Below, piece after piece: positions 53,361 to 62,492 of a stretch of DNA of 64,000 bases. The stretch lies in assembly GCF_030160295.1 (NCBI RefSeq), contig NZ_BSOB01000018.1:186318-250317 (forward strand), given 5' to 3'. Within the stretch, counting starts at the first letter, position 1, and each line of letters starts with the position of its first letter. The DNA is from Dyella acidisoli (GTDB lineage Bacteria; Pseudomonadota; Gammaproteobacteria; Xanthomonadales; Rhodanobacteraceae). Below the pieces are notes generated by a model that saw only the letters and a list, made by a program, of their open reading frames with translations, did no database searches and was not told where the DNA came from. The position numbers and the translations under genes are program-made.

Positions 53361-53703
53361 GCTTAGCTGGTTGAGCAGGGAACACGCGCAGTTCTCTTAG
53401 AAAGATGTTAATGAGCGCAACCGGGAAGAAGGCGCCGAACGATTGTCCAAAGTCATATGACGGAGTGATGGCCCAGCTCTGCCTAAAGAGTGGCGCGGCA
53501 CCGCAAGCATGCGATTCGAGCACGTGTCGATATCCTGCTACCCAGCAGCAGAATTCCAGTGCGGGCGGGTGGCGATCGTGCTAATTTGATTCCCGAGCAT
53601 TCCTGCCACGCAATCGTTTTCCTGGCGTAGGCAAGGCTGTGAGGTTGCCAGCATGGATCGCCCGTGGTCGCGTCGGCTTTGACCGGAACGAAAGGGGGCC
53701 AAT
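53361..53703. other. Intergenic region
   Basis: No gene recognised. A minus-strand open frame runs into the pseudogene from 53523, with no coding resemblance. I see no repeat or operator here. Confidence 0.4.
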
Positions 53704-54093
53704 ATGGGACATGACAAGACACGTTCGGGCGTCTCGGTCGGCAACGTGGATTGGAACGATCCAAAGCTCAACGATCTTCTGAAGAAGGTCGACGACTGGA
53801 ACATCGATCAGCGAAATCCCCTGCCGCCGCAGAACGTGCAGATCCGAATCGCCTGCGGATTCAGCGCCAGCAATGTCAGCAAGCCTGCGCTTCTGATTTC
53901 CGATCACGATGAAGTCATGGTGCTGATCACCCATTTCCCTCTTCCGCATGGCGAAGAGGTACAGGTGAATAACCAGACGAGCGGCAAGACATCGACACGC
54001 CTGGGCGTGGTGATCGAAGAACGCGAGGGCCACCGTGTTGGGGACAAGGGGGAAGACATCTTCCTCAACTGGTTACGCGTTCGCTCCCGTTGA
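53704..54093 (+). CDS. Protein of unknown function
   Basis: A 129-residue frame with a good-looking start (GGGGGCC before MGHDKTRSGVSVGN). The second half (VMVLITHFPLPHGEEVQVNN then RLGVVIEEREGHRVGDKG) looks like a small beta barrel, distantly like PilZ, but the PilZ arginine pattern is not clear. No neighbour helps. Confidence 0.5.
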   Translation: MGHDKTRSGVSVGNVDWNDPKLNDLLKKVDDWNIDQRNPLPPQNVQIRIACGFSASNVSKPALLISDHDEVMVLITHFPLPHGEEVQVNNQTSGKTSTRLGVVIEEREGHRVGDKGEDIFLNWLRVRSR

Positions 54094-54170
54094 CCGTCCA
54101 GACGCAGATGGATGTCAAACCTCTCAATAGATCGTCGTGGCCGGATACTAAGTATCTTTAATAAAGACAT

Positions 54171-54461
54171 TCACAAGTTGAAATACCAAACCGGTGCACA
54201 CGCGATTACGACCGCCAATGCCTGTGAGGCCAAAACCACCAACGCATCTTTGGGCGTGCGTCGAAGCCATTTGAAGGCGAAAAACGCAACGATGGGAAGC
54301 TGGCCGGCCATGAGCAGCTGGAATAGATGAGCGGCAGCCCCTTCATCCGCCTCGCGTGCCGTACCAAAGAACATGATGTGGCCCAGAACAATGGTCAGCG
54401 CAACCAATGACATCATCAGGGGTACCAAAGCGCTTGGCCGCGTGAATGTGTTGGCGCTCAT
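54171..54461 (-). CDS. Small membrane protein
   Basis: A 96-residue protein with three hydrophobic helices (LVPLMMSLVALTIVLGHIMF; LFQLLMAGQLPIVAFFAF; LVVLASQALAVVIACAPVWY). It opens MSANTFTRPS. No family identified. The next gene upstream (54529) is on the same strand, 67 bases away. Confidence 0.6.
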   Translation of the reverse strand: MSANTFTRPSALVPLMMSLVALTIVLGHIMFFGTAREADEGAAAHLFQLLMAGQLPIVAFFAFKWLRRTPKDALVVLASQALAVVIACAPVWYFNL

Positions 54462-54528
54462 ACATGCGCTCCCGGCTGCGGGTCACATTGCACTATACGC
54501 TCGAAGGAACAGTAAAACGCAAAGCACT

Positions 54529-54819
54529 CTATAGGCCTTCGATGATGCGGACATCCCGCTCGGCCGCGCCGACGAGGTACTGCACCGTTGCCTGATAATC
54601 CGCGCTGCGATATGCGGCTTCGGCTGCGCTGAGGTTGTCGAACTCGACGAGAGCAACACGCTGTGACAGGCCTGCTTCATGTGCGGAAGCAGGCAAGCCA
54701 GCTGCCAGCACTCGACCACCGTGAGCCTTGATGACCGGGCCTGCTGCAGCGGCGTACCTGTCTACACCCGCCTGATCCGAGATCGATCGGAACGTCACTA
54801 TCCAATAGGCAGTTGCCAT
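54529..54819 (-). CDS. DUF1330-family protein
   Basis: A 96-residue ferredoxin-like-fold protein of the DUF1330 family, with AYWIVTFRSISDQAGVDRYA near the start and RVALVEFDNLSAAEAAYRS in the middle. Members are dimeric alpha/beta barrels of unknown role, often annotated as monooxygenase-like. Confidence 0.85.
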   Translation of the reverse strand: MATAYWIVTFRSISDQAGVDRYAAAAGPVIKAHGGRVLAAGLPASAHEAGLSQRVALVEFDNLSAAEAAYRSADYQATVQYLVGAAERDVRIIEGL

Positions 54820-54860
54820 CGTCTTCCTCCGTTGTATCCGTCTAATTAGTCTGCGGGTGT

Positions 54861-54883
54861 ACGTTGGGGTGCGAACCCCAACA
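54861..54883. repeat. Hairpin repeat with CCCCAAC arms
   Basis: GTTGGGGT-GCGA-ACCCCAAC (54863-54882) is a perfect 8-base stem. A related inverted repeat is at 29792-29869. It lies between two minus-strand genes. Confidence 0.65.
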
Positions 54884-54918
54884 TTTCAATCTGGATACGT
54901 TTGCACGCCAACCTATCG

Positions 54919-57318
54919 TCAATAACGCAGATGTTGCTCCCGCAACTTAGTAAAGTTTGCGTTCTGTTCGGCTTCCATCGCTTCAAGCGTGTCGAGCGTT
55001 GCGCGGTCATGGATCGCCTGCCAAATTGCCGCCGAGCCGAGCGAGCCACGTGTTGCGATGATGTTGAACTCAGCCGGATAGAGCGCGTATAGCGTCGACA
55101 ACAGTGCCAGCCCCACCCGCGCAACCGGGCGATGGGTTTGCGCCGCATCGAGTTCGATACTCACGCCATGACAAAGCCGGCCTGCCCAGGTGGATTCGGT
55201 CGGAACGAAATCGATCGCTTCGAAATGCGCGCCGACATTGAGTGCATTCAGTGCGCTCGCCAGCTTTTTCGCATCGATCCACGGCGCACCGATCCATTGG
55301 AACGGATGCGGCGTGCCGCGACCCACACTCAGCTCCGCGCCTTCGAGCAAGCCAACATCCGGGTACAGTTCCAGTTGCGCCGGTGTGCGCAAATTGGGCG
55401 AGAGAGGCACCCAGCCCAAGCCAGTGTCCGCGAAGCGCATCGAACGTCGATACCCGCTCATCGGAACGACACGCAGATCCGCATGGATGTGCTTTTCCCG
55501 ATTGAACAGATCCGCCAGCTCACCCACCGTCATGCCGGGTTGCAGCGGCAGCGGGAAATAACCGGTGAACGATTCGTGCCCCGCATCACGGACCGGGCCC
55601 CCGAACCGGTCCGCGCCAAGTGGGTCCGGCCGATCCAACACGAACAAGGGGATGTGGTGGGCCGCCGCGGCTTCGAGCGCATAGCCGAGCGTGGTTTCGT
55701 AAGTGAAGAAGCGTACGCCGGCATCCTGGATGTCGAAAACCAGCGCATCCAGTCCATCGAGCGAACTCGCGGGGAAGTGCTTATTCGTGCCGTACAAACT
55801 GTGGACGACAAGGCCTGTTGCAGCATCACGCGTTTCACCGACAGGTGCATCGACGTCGGTGTTCAATCCATGCTCCGGCGAGAACAGCGCTGCGAGCGTG
55901 ACGTTCGGTGCATGTGCGAGTACATCGACGGTGCGCCGGCCTTGCGCATCGAAACCGCTGCGGTTGGTAATCAAGCCGATGCGCATACCCTTAAGCGGTG
56001 AGAACTGCTGCGCTTCGAGCACGTCGATGCCGGTCTGCACCGGACCCGTTGAAGTCGGCAGGCGCGCTGCTACTTGCTGTGCTGGCTGTGCCCATGGCAC
56101 CAGGTGACTGATGTCGGCGACGGACAAAGGCGCTGTGCGGCTTGCCAGCAGCGCGAGCACCTGTGCACGAAGCGGCCGCGCGTCACCGCTGTCGTTGGGA
56201 TGCACACGGTTGGTCAGAATCACCACGAACTGCCGCGTCGTCAGATCGATCCACAATCCCGTACCGGTGTAGCCCGTGTGACCGATGGCTCCGATCGGCG
56301 GTACGCGGTCCTGGTTCGCGACGAAAGGCGCAGCCAGTTCCCATCCGAGGCCTCGCCACGGGGTGGTCGAAAGTGGCGAAGCAGCGGTTGCCAGCGCAGT
56401 GATGCTCGCTGGTTGCAAAATGTGTTGTTGGTCGACGCGCCCATCGTTGAGCACCATCTGCGCGAAGTGCGCGAGATCGTCGGCGTCGGAAAACAAACCC
56501 GCGTTACCGGATACACCGCCCATCCAGCTTGCGGTCGGATCGTGAACCCGTCCGCGACGCATGCCGATGAGATCCGCCGTGGTCGGCGCGCTACGCGCGG
56601 CCAACGCTGCGTCGGGCAGGAATGTCGTGTTCTGCATGCCGAGCGGCATGAAGATGTGAGCGCGGCAATAGGCGTCCAGCGATTGATGTGTGATGCGCTG
56701 AACCAATTCGCCAAGCACGACGAAATTGAGGTCGCTGTAGATAACCCGTACCCCTGGTGCACTCCGTGGACGTTCCTCCGCGATCGCGTGTAGCACCCCT
56801 TGCCTGCCCGGTGCAGACGGGCGGGCCGACAAGTCTGGCCGCAGGCCCGATGTGTGCGTGAGCAGCTGGCGTACCGTAATCGCCCGCTTGCCGTAGGCCG
56901 AAAAAGCAGGCCAATACTGCGCAACGGGCGCATTCAGATCGATGCGGCCCGCCTCAGCCAGTTGCAGGATCGCGGTGGTCGTCGCAATCACCTTGGTGAG
57001 TGAGGCGAGATCGAACTCGGTATCCAGCGTCATGGCTTCGGCTTGCGGTACCGTAGCGCGCTGGCCAAATGCTTCGCGGTAGAACACGTGTTCGGCATCG
57101 CCCATCACGATCACCGCACCGGGGATGCGTCCCGCAGCAATCTGCCCGTCGACGATTTGCTGCAGTTGCTGTTGCGCGGAGACATCCAGCTCGGCAGCGC
57201 CCACAGACTGCGCTGCCATGATGAGCCCGGCCAGCGCTATCCAACACTTGAGCAAGCCATTCACTGGCGCGGTAGATCGTCTGCCTCGTACTGATTGTGC
57301 GAATTCCATAGCATCCAT
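54919..57318 (-). CDS. Exported serine hydrolase fused to a NamZ/DUF1343 domain
   Basis: The 799-residue product has a signal segment (CWIALAGLIMAAQSVGAAE). A beta-lactamase-like serine hydrolase follows, with the SxxK motif in FDLASLTKVIAT (about residue 106) and a YxN-like site near SDLNFVVLGEL. A second domain starts at about residue 426 (GIDVLEAQQFSPLKGMRIGL) and matches DUF1343, the NamZ exo-beta-N-acetylmuramidase family. NamZ cleaves MurNAc from muropeptides; the serine hydrolase half may be a peptidase or esterase. A GTG start at 57264, overlapping the upstream stop as GTGA, is an alternative to the first ATG at 57318. Confidence 0.87.
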   Translation of the reverse strand: MDAMEFAQSVRGRRSTAPVNGLLKCWIALAGLIMAAQSVGAAELDVSAQQQLQQIVDGQIAAGRIPGAVIVMGDAEHVFYREAFGQRATVPQAEAMTLDTEFDLASLTKVIATTTAILQLAEAGRIDLNAPVAQYWPAFSAYGKRAITVRQLLTHTSGLRPDLSARPSAPGRQGVLHAIAEERPRSAPGVRVIYSDLNFVVLGELVQRITHQSLDAYCRAHIFMPLGMQNTTFLPDAALAARSAPTTADLIGMRRGRVHDPTASWMGGVSGNAGLFSDADDLAHFAQMVLNDGRVDQQHILQPASITALATAASPLSTTPWRGLGWELAAPFVANQDRVPPIGAIGHTGYTGTGLWIDLTTRQFVVILTNRVHPNDSGDARPLRAQVLALLASRTAPLSVADISHLVPWAQPAQQVAARLPTSTGPVQTGIDVLEAQQFSPLKGMRIGLITNRSGFDAQGRRTVDVLAHAPNVTLAALFSPEHGLNTDVDAPVGETRDAATGLVVHSLYGTNKHFPASSLDGLDALVFDIQDAGVRFFTYETTLGYALEAAAAHHIPLFVLDRPDPLGADRFGGPVRDAGHESFTGYFPLPLQPGMTVGELADLFNREKHIHADLRVVPMSGYRRSMRFADTGLGWVPLSPNLRTPAQLELYPDVGLLEGAELSVGRGTPHPFQWIGAPWIDAKKLASALNALNVGAHFEAIDFVPTESTWAGRLCHGVSIELDAAQTHRPVARVGLALLSTLYALYPAEFNIIATRGSLGSAAIWQAIHDRATLDTLEAMEAEQNANFTKLREQHLRY

Positions 57319-58535
57319 CCGTCGGAGCCGGTTGCTTCAGCGGCATCGATTTGCGCCCGGATCGCCACCGCGTCGAACGCGCGATGGTCGAACGCATAGT
57401 CGCGAAACGCCTGCAACCACGGACGAAAGCGTACTCCCGGCAGCTGGGTTCGCTGCAACGCCTCCGTCAGCGAACGCCTGACGATCTGCCCCGGATCGGT
57501 CACCGGGTCGGCTAAGCCTGGCAGCCCCCACGTGAAGCCGGACGGGTACAGCATCGGCGAGATGTAATCGAGCGGCGCGCCGAGCAGCTCAATCTGCTGC
57601 CCGATGGCCGTATCGTTGTGATTCCAGCAAACGTAACCAAAAATGTCGGCAGCGATGAACACGTTGTAGGGTGCAAGCCTTGCGCGGGCGGCTTGCAGAA
57701 AACCTACGATCGCCGCCGTGCGGTTGGCCTGGGAATTCGGCAATGCAAACCGCAGGCCACGCTGGTCGGGAAAACGCACATAATCGAACTGGATTTCGTC
57801 AAAGCCCATGCGGGCCGCCTCTTCGGCGATATCGATGTTGTGCTGCCAGACGTCGTGTGAAAGCGGATCCATCCATTGCAAGCCCTCACGATCGCGCCAC
57901 AGCTTGCCGCTGGCGTCGCGCACGCTCCACTCGGGATGCGCAAGGGCAAGCGGATCGTCCTTGAACACCACGATACGCGCGATCACATACAGATGCCGCG
58001 CGTGCAGATCGGCAAGCAGCGACGGAAAATCCTGTGCAAACGCTACCCGCTGGCTCGTCCTGGCCGCTGCGCCAATCGCCTCGCGTGCCTGGCTTCGGTA
58101 AGGAGTCAGGCCGCGGTCGCCCTTTACATCGATGACGAACGCATTGATCGCGGTGTGCTGCATCACCAGGCTGAGGGCTTGGTTGCGCAGCGTCGTGCTG
58201 GTTATGCCGTACACCGACAGATAGACGGCCTTGGGCCGAAATGGCGTCAACGTCAGTGTTACAGGCGCGTCGTCGGACACCTTCACCTCGGCACGCAAAT
58301 AGCCCGGCGCACGCGCGGCGATGCTTGCCACCGTTTGAGCGGTATCGAATCGCCCGTATTCGTCGGTACGCGTCACCCCGGCAGAAGTGGTGACGATGGC
58401 GCCGGCCACAGGGTTCAGCGTACTCGCGTCGATGACGACGCCGGTCACGGCGAGGACCGCCGGGCTTGCCAGCTGTGCGCAAACGGCAAACGCCGCAAGC
58501 ATGGCGTGCAGCTTCCGCGGGCGTGAACGGATCAT
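57261..58535 (-). CDS. DUF4015-type putative glycoside hydrolase
   Basis: The 424-residue product has a signal peptide (LHAMLAAFAVCAQLASPAVLAV). Next are a short beta domain (VVIDASTLNPVAGAIVTTSA) and a TIM-barrel with NAFVIDVKGDRGL, EIQFDYVRFPDQRG, and DYISPMLYPSGFTWG, the motifs of DUF4015 (GHL) enzymes. The carboxylates in DYVRFP and related loops are candidate catalytic residues. It overlaps the deacetylase gene on one side by 4 bases and the NamZ-fusion gene on the other, so the three form one operon that probably works on a polysaccharide or peptidoglycan. Confidence 0.85.
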   Translation of the reverse strand: MIRSRPRKLHAMLAAFAVCAQLASPAVLAVTGVVIDASTLNPVAGAIVTTSAGVTRTDEYGRFDTAQTVASIAARAPGYLRAEVKVSDDAPVTLTLTPFRPKAVYLSVYGITSTTLRNQALSLVMQHTAINAFVIDVKGDRGLTPYRSQAREAIGAAARTSQRVAFAQDFPSLLADLHARHLYVIARIVVFKDDPLALAHPEWSVRDASGKLWRDREGLQWMDPLSHDVWQHNIDIAEEAARMGFDEIQFDYVRFPDQRGLRFALPNSQANRTAAIVGFLQAARARLAPYNVFIAADIFGYVCWNHNDTAIGQQIELLGAPLDYISPMLYPSGFTWGLPGLADPVTDPGQIVRRSLTEALQRTQLPGVRFRPWLQAFRDYAFDHRAFDAVAIRAQIDAAEATGSDGWMLWNSHNQYEADDLPRQ

Positions 58536-59347
58536 CGTGCACTCCCTGCCGTCGGCGTGGGTTGCACGTCTGCTTCGCCCAGCAAGTGCGCTAGCGCATG
58601 CGGCCCATAAGCATCCACCATCAGAAAACGCGGTAGTGCGAGTAATGACGCATGGCGATCCGCCTTGCGAGCCTCCAGAGTAAAGGCCGCCACGTAGCCC
58701 TCATCGGCCGCAAGTGCGGCCAGTTCATCGTCGTGAATGCCGAACGGCCAGGCGAGCATATCCACGCGGGCGCCGGTTTCGGACTCGATCCGCCGCCGCG
58801 AGGCGTCTAATTGCCAACGCACGAATTCCCGGAAATCCGCCGGGGTGCGGTGCCTGCGTTCGACCTTGAAGTTGGGATGCCAGTAGGTATGCGACTGGAT
58901 ATCGAACCATCCGGTCTGCCGGAGAGAGCGCAACTGGTCCCAGCTGAGCGCATACGACGCGTTGGAAATCGCCGATGGATAGATGAATAGCGTTACCGGA
59001 AAGCGGTCGCGCAGCACGATGGGCAAGAGCCGCTCGAACACCGAACGATGGCCATCGTCGACGGTGATCACCACGGGTTTTGCCGGCAACACGGCCGCGG
59101 GGTCACGCAACGCGTTGACTGCATCACGCAGCGGCACGATGTGGTACCCATGCTCGTTCAGAAAGCGCAACTGCGCTTCGAACGTCGTAACGCGCACCGT
59201 CATCGAATCGTCCAGCGTGTCGGAAAAACGGTGATACACGAGGATGGCGACGCTGACTTCGCGAGTCTGCGCGTAGCCAGCGGCAAGCCACGCGAGGCCG
59301 CACAAGCAGGTCAGCAGGATGCAAAGTCGACGTATCCCGCCGTTCAT
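58532..59347 (-). CDS. Exported polysaccharide deacetylase
   Basis: The start is the ATG at 59347 (MNGGIRRLCILLTCLCGLAW), a signal peptide that fits better than the open frame of 35 more codons. The NodB-type fold has VILTV-like (PVVITVDDGHRSVFERLLPI) carrying the metal-binding aspartate pair, HTYWHPNF with the histidines, and a later segment WPFGIHDDEL. It removes acetyl or other groups from sugar chains in the cell wall or capsule. First gene of the three-gene set. Confidence 0.85.
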   Translation of the reverse strand: MNGGIRRLCILLTCLCGLAWLAAGYAQTREVSVAILVYHRFSDTLDDSMTVRVTTFEAQLRFLNEHGYHIVPLRDAVNALRDPAAVLPAKPVVITVDDGHRSVFERLLPIVLRDRFPVTLFIYPSAISNASYALSWDQLRSLRQTGWFDIQSHTYWHPNFKVERRHRTPADFREFVRWQLDASRRRIESETGARVDMLAWPFGIHDDELAALAADEGYVAAFTLEARKADRHASLLALPRFLMVDAYGPHALAHLLGEADVQPTPTAGSAR

Positions 59348-59909
59348 ACGCGCACCGCGCCCGTCGATGCACAGCATGCCTTTTCCATACCTGTCGACCT
59401 CCTGCACGCCCCCAATGATGGCGACGACCAGCGCCTGAGTGAGTGCTTCCATCTTGTATGTGCTGCGGGATCGTTCCGATGTGGCAGATCAATCCTGCGT
59501 GCGAACGCCACTTGGTGGCGCTTGCGCGCAAGTGTTGTCACAGAAAGACGATGCAAGAACCATTCCCTGCGCGGGTGACCTTGGGTGCGGCATTCGCCTG
59601 CCCCCCGCTCCTGCGCTCCTGCGCTCCTCTGTTTACGAGGAAAGTAATAAGTTCGTTAGGGAGAGAACTCTGTCCGCAAGTCATTTCAGCACATGACGTG
59701 TTGCGCTCTGACTGGCGCCTCAAGCTGCGTAGCGAATGCTTTGTGTCGCACTTCACCGAACCGTACTGCTGTCTCAAAGAGATAGCCGTGTGGCCGCATT
59801 GTGAAATGTACGTGAATGTCTGTGAAAGCCTAGAGTCGCCGGGCACATGGGAGGGGTACGTGTGCCACTACCGCAATGACCATTAAGCCACGCACAGAGA
59901 GCGAAGCCG
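59348..59909. other. Intergenic region between divergent genes
   Basis: 560 bases without a gene that I accept. A plus-strand frame at 59443-59886 is cysteine-rich and resembles nothing. Promoters for the deacetylase operon (left) and the pectate lyase (right) must be here. Confidence 0.5.
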
Positions 59910-61151
59910 ATGCTGTCAAGAAACCGTACGCTTGTAAAAACCATTGCGGCCATGGGGCTTATCGCCTCCGGCTGTGCAACTCAAACTGTATTTGCCACGG
60001 ATGTTCCGGAAGGATTCGGACACGATACGACCGGCGGCGCCAACGGAGAGGTCGTCACCGTTACCACCCCAGCTCAGCTGCAAAGCGCGCTGTGCGGCAG
60101 TCTCAATGCAGAAGGACTGTGCGCGGACGATACTGCGCGCACCATCGTGATCTCCGGAACGATCGACTTCCGCGGCGCGGAGGGCACAACCTCCGGACTT
60201 GGCTGCGATCCGTACCCTAATAAAACCGAGGCGCTGGTGCTGTTGAATAGCAGTGACACGCATTGCAACGGTTTTACGACGTCGCAGATTCCTTACGACA
60301 AGGTCGGGAACGACCCGTTGTTGGTCGGTTCGAACAAGACGGTTACGAGCATCGACGGCAAGGCGATTATCGAAGGCCGTGGCCTTCGGTTGGTCGACGT
60401 CAAGAACGTCGTCATTCGCAACCTGACGATCCAGGACATCAACCCGAGCGTTATTTTCGCGGGCGATGCCGTCACGCTGGACGGCGTCGACAATGTCTGG
60501 ATCGACCACAACAAGTTCTTCATGATCGGCCGTCAAATGATCGCCGCAGGCTTCGGCCCAGTGACGCACGTGACGGTTTCATGGAATGACTTCGACGGCA
60601 GCACCCCTTACGCCGCTTACGGTGACGGGGATCACTATTGGAACATGCTGTTTGAGAGCAGCGATCAAAGCGTCACGATCGTGAACAATTGGGTTCACCA
60701 CTTTGCCGGCCGTGCGCCGATCATCACGGCGAACGGTTCCACCGGGCACGGTGTCTTTCAGATCGTGAACAATTATTTCCAGGACGGGTCCGTGTACGGG
60801 CATGGCTTGAATGCCTACAACGGTATCGATGTGCTCGTTGAAGCCAATTTCTACGACCAAGTTCCCATGCCGATTCTCAAAAATTCCGATCCGGAACAAG
60901 TGGGAAGCGTTTTTGGACTCATCAGCGGACCGCATTGGGCGCAGATACCGTGCCTGCAAGCACTGAAGCGCAATTGCGGCACCAACCTCATCGTGGGCAC
61001 GTCCAATGTCAGCGGTTTTGATCAGGACGTAACCGTATTGCAGGCGTTTAAGGGCTCGCCGTACTTGGTACATCCGTACAAGGCCAGCCAAGTTCGCGCC
61101 GTGGTCCAGGCGCAAGCTGGCCCTGGTCACATCGAAGTAAGCGGTATCTAA
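59910..61151 (+). CDS. Secreted pectate lyase (PL1-like)
   Basis: The 413-residue product has a signal peptide (TIAAMGLIASGCATQTVFA) that could also be a weak lipoprotein signal. The parallel beta-helix has WIDHNKFFMIGRQM, FGPVTHVTVSWNDFDG and HHFAGRAPIITANG, the conserved core of pectate-lyase family 1. It degrades polygalacturonate by beta-elimination with calcium, from memory of the family. It stands alone, with an inverted terminator after it. Confidence 0.85.
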   Translation: MLSRNRTLVKTIAAMGLIASGCATQTVFATDVPEGFGHDTTGGANGEVVTVTTPAQLQSALCGSLNAEGLCADDTARTIVISGTIDFRGAEGTTSGLGCDPYPNKTEALVLLNSSDTHCNGFTTSQIPYDKVGNDPLLVGSNKTVTSIDGKAIIEGRGLRLVDVKNVVIRNLTIQDINPSVIFAGDAVTLDGVDNVWIDHNKFFMIGRQMIAAGFGPVTHVTVSWNDFDGSTPYAAYGDGDHYWNMLFESSDQSVTIVNNWVHHFAGRAPIITANGSTGHGVFQIVNNYFQDGSVYGHGLNAYNGIDVLVEANFYDQVPMPILKNSDPEQVGSVFGLISGPHWAQIPCLQALKRNCGTNLIVGTSNVSGFDQDVTVLQAFKGSPYLVHPYKASQVRAVVQAQAGPGHIEVSGI

Positions 61152-61165
61152 GTGAAGTCATGCGC

Positions 61166-61196
61166 AACCCGGGCAGCAGTCATTCCTGCCCGGGTT
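61166..61196. terminator. Bidirectional hairpin terminator
   Basis: AACCCGGGCAG, 9-base loop, CTGCCCGGGTT is a perfect 11-base stem between the convergent pectate lyase and permease genes. Confidence 0.7.
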
Positions 61197-61202
61197 TGCG
61201 TT

Positions 61203-62492
61203 CTAGCCAGGCTGCTTGATCGTTCGGCGCTGCCACATGTAAATCGGCAACCCGGCGAGCACCAACACTGCACCCCACATCAACGTCTCCGCGCCAGTAC
61301 CAATCAGCGCCCATACGCTGAAAGCGAGCGCGCCAAGTGCCACGCCTTTCCGCCATCGGCTGCTGGCATGATCGATTCGCCACCACGCCAGCACGGTTAT
61401 CAGATAGGGCAATAGCGTCGCGGCAATGGAAAGCAAAATGGTGAACGTAAACAGCGCCACCAGCGTGCGACTGTAGTTGGAAACAATCAGCGTGCTCGCC
61501 AGCACACTGCTGAGCAACAAACCGAACCACGGCGTACCACGCTTGTCCAGGCGAGCGAACGGTTTGGGGAACAAGCCATCCAGTGCGGGAGCAAGCGTCG
61601 TCTGCGCTTGCAACAGTACCCAGCCGTTGAGCGCACCGAAGCAGGAAATGGTGGCGACGACACCTATTGCTATGCCGGCCCAATCGCCCCACACACGTCT
61701 TGCTGCTTCAGCCATCGGTGCTGCCGATGCGTGCAGCACGTCCGCCGGAAGCATGCCGACCACCACGGTGCACGCCAGCATGGTGGCAACCCCTGCGATA
61801 GTCATGCCGATCACCGTCGCACGCGGCACGGTGCGCTGCGGATCACGCACAACGCCCGTTGGTACCGTTGCCGTTTCCATGCCGAGGAACGCCCACAGCG
61901 TCAGCGCAGCCACCGACGATGTCACGTGCACCAAGGGCAGGCCGCTGGCATTGAAGGGATGAAAGGCGCTCGCATGCACCCAGCCCAATCCAAGCAATCC
62001 GAACACGATGAGCGGCACCAGCTTGAGCAAGGTAGTGACGATGGCCGTATAACCGACTTCGCGCACGCCGGACAAACTGATGAAGGTGCAGACCCATAAC
62101 GCAGCTAATGAGCACAACGCGCTGCGCAACGGTGTCGCGGTGGCTGCCGGCCACACGGAACCGAGACTGCCGGCAAACGCCACGGCAATCGCCGCGTTCG
62201 CGCACCACACGCAAACCCAATAGCTCCAGGCTGCAACAAAGCCCACGCCATCCCCAAACGCGCGACGCGCATAGGCGTAGGCACCGCCATAGTTAGGGAC
62301 GATCTGCGCCAGCCATGCGTACACCAGTGCCAGCATCAACGCACCGCCGAGGCTGATGCCCCATCCAAGCAAGCTTGCAGCACCATAAGGCGCCAACGCT
62401 GCCGGCAAAACGAATACGCCTGACCCGATGATGTTGCCGATGACCAGCGCGATAAGCATCCATAGTCCGAGCGACCGCCGGTGGGTACTCAT
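61203..62492 (-). CDS. APC-family amino acid permease
   Basis: The 429-residue product has about 12 predicted helices and the APC start region (IALVIGNIIGSGVFVLPAAL). A second conserved segment is AFLGMETATVPTGVVRDPQR, the helix 6-7 loop of amino acid/polyamine transporters. It overlaps the Rieske gene upstream by 4 bases (ATGA), so the two are coupled and the substrate of the oxygenase may be imported by this permease. Confidence 0.87.
   Translation of the reverse strand: MSTHRRSLGLWMLIALVIGNIIGSGVFVLPAALAPYGAASLLGWGISLGGALMLALVYAWLAQIVPNYGGAYAYARRAFGDGVGFVAAWSYWVCVWCANAAIAVAFAGSLGSVWPAATATPLRSALCSLAALWVCTFISLSGVREVGYTAIVTTLLKLVPLIVFGLLGLGWVHASAFHPFNASGLPLVHVTSSVAALTLWAFLGMETATVPTGVVRDPQRTVPRATVIGMTIAGVATMLACTVVVGMLPADVLHASAAPMAEAARRVWGDWAGIAIGVVATISCFGALNGWVLLQAQTTLAPALDGLFPKPFARLDKRGTPWFGLLLSSVLASTLIVSNYSRTLVALFTFTILLSIAATLLPYLITVLAWWRIDHASSRWRKGVALGALAFSVWALIGTGAETLMWGAVLVLAGLPIYMWQRRTIKQPG

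Noticed and set aside
55132..56001. Plus-strand open frame of 289 codons over the NamZ-fusion gene
   Set aside because: Antisense shadow of a gene with clear DUF1343 motifs; no ribosome binding site and repetitive arginine-rich composition.
59443..59886. Plus-strand frame of 147 codons between deacetylase and pectate lyase
   Set aside because: Cysteine-rich with no family pattern, overlaps the likely promoter region and lacks a good start signal.
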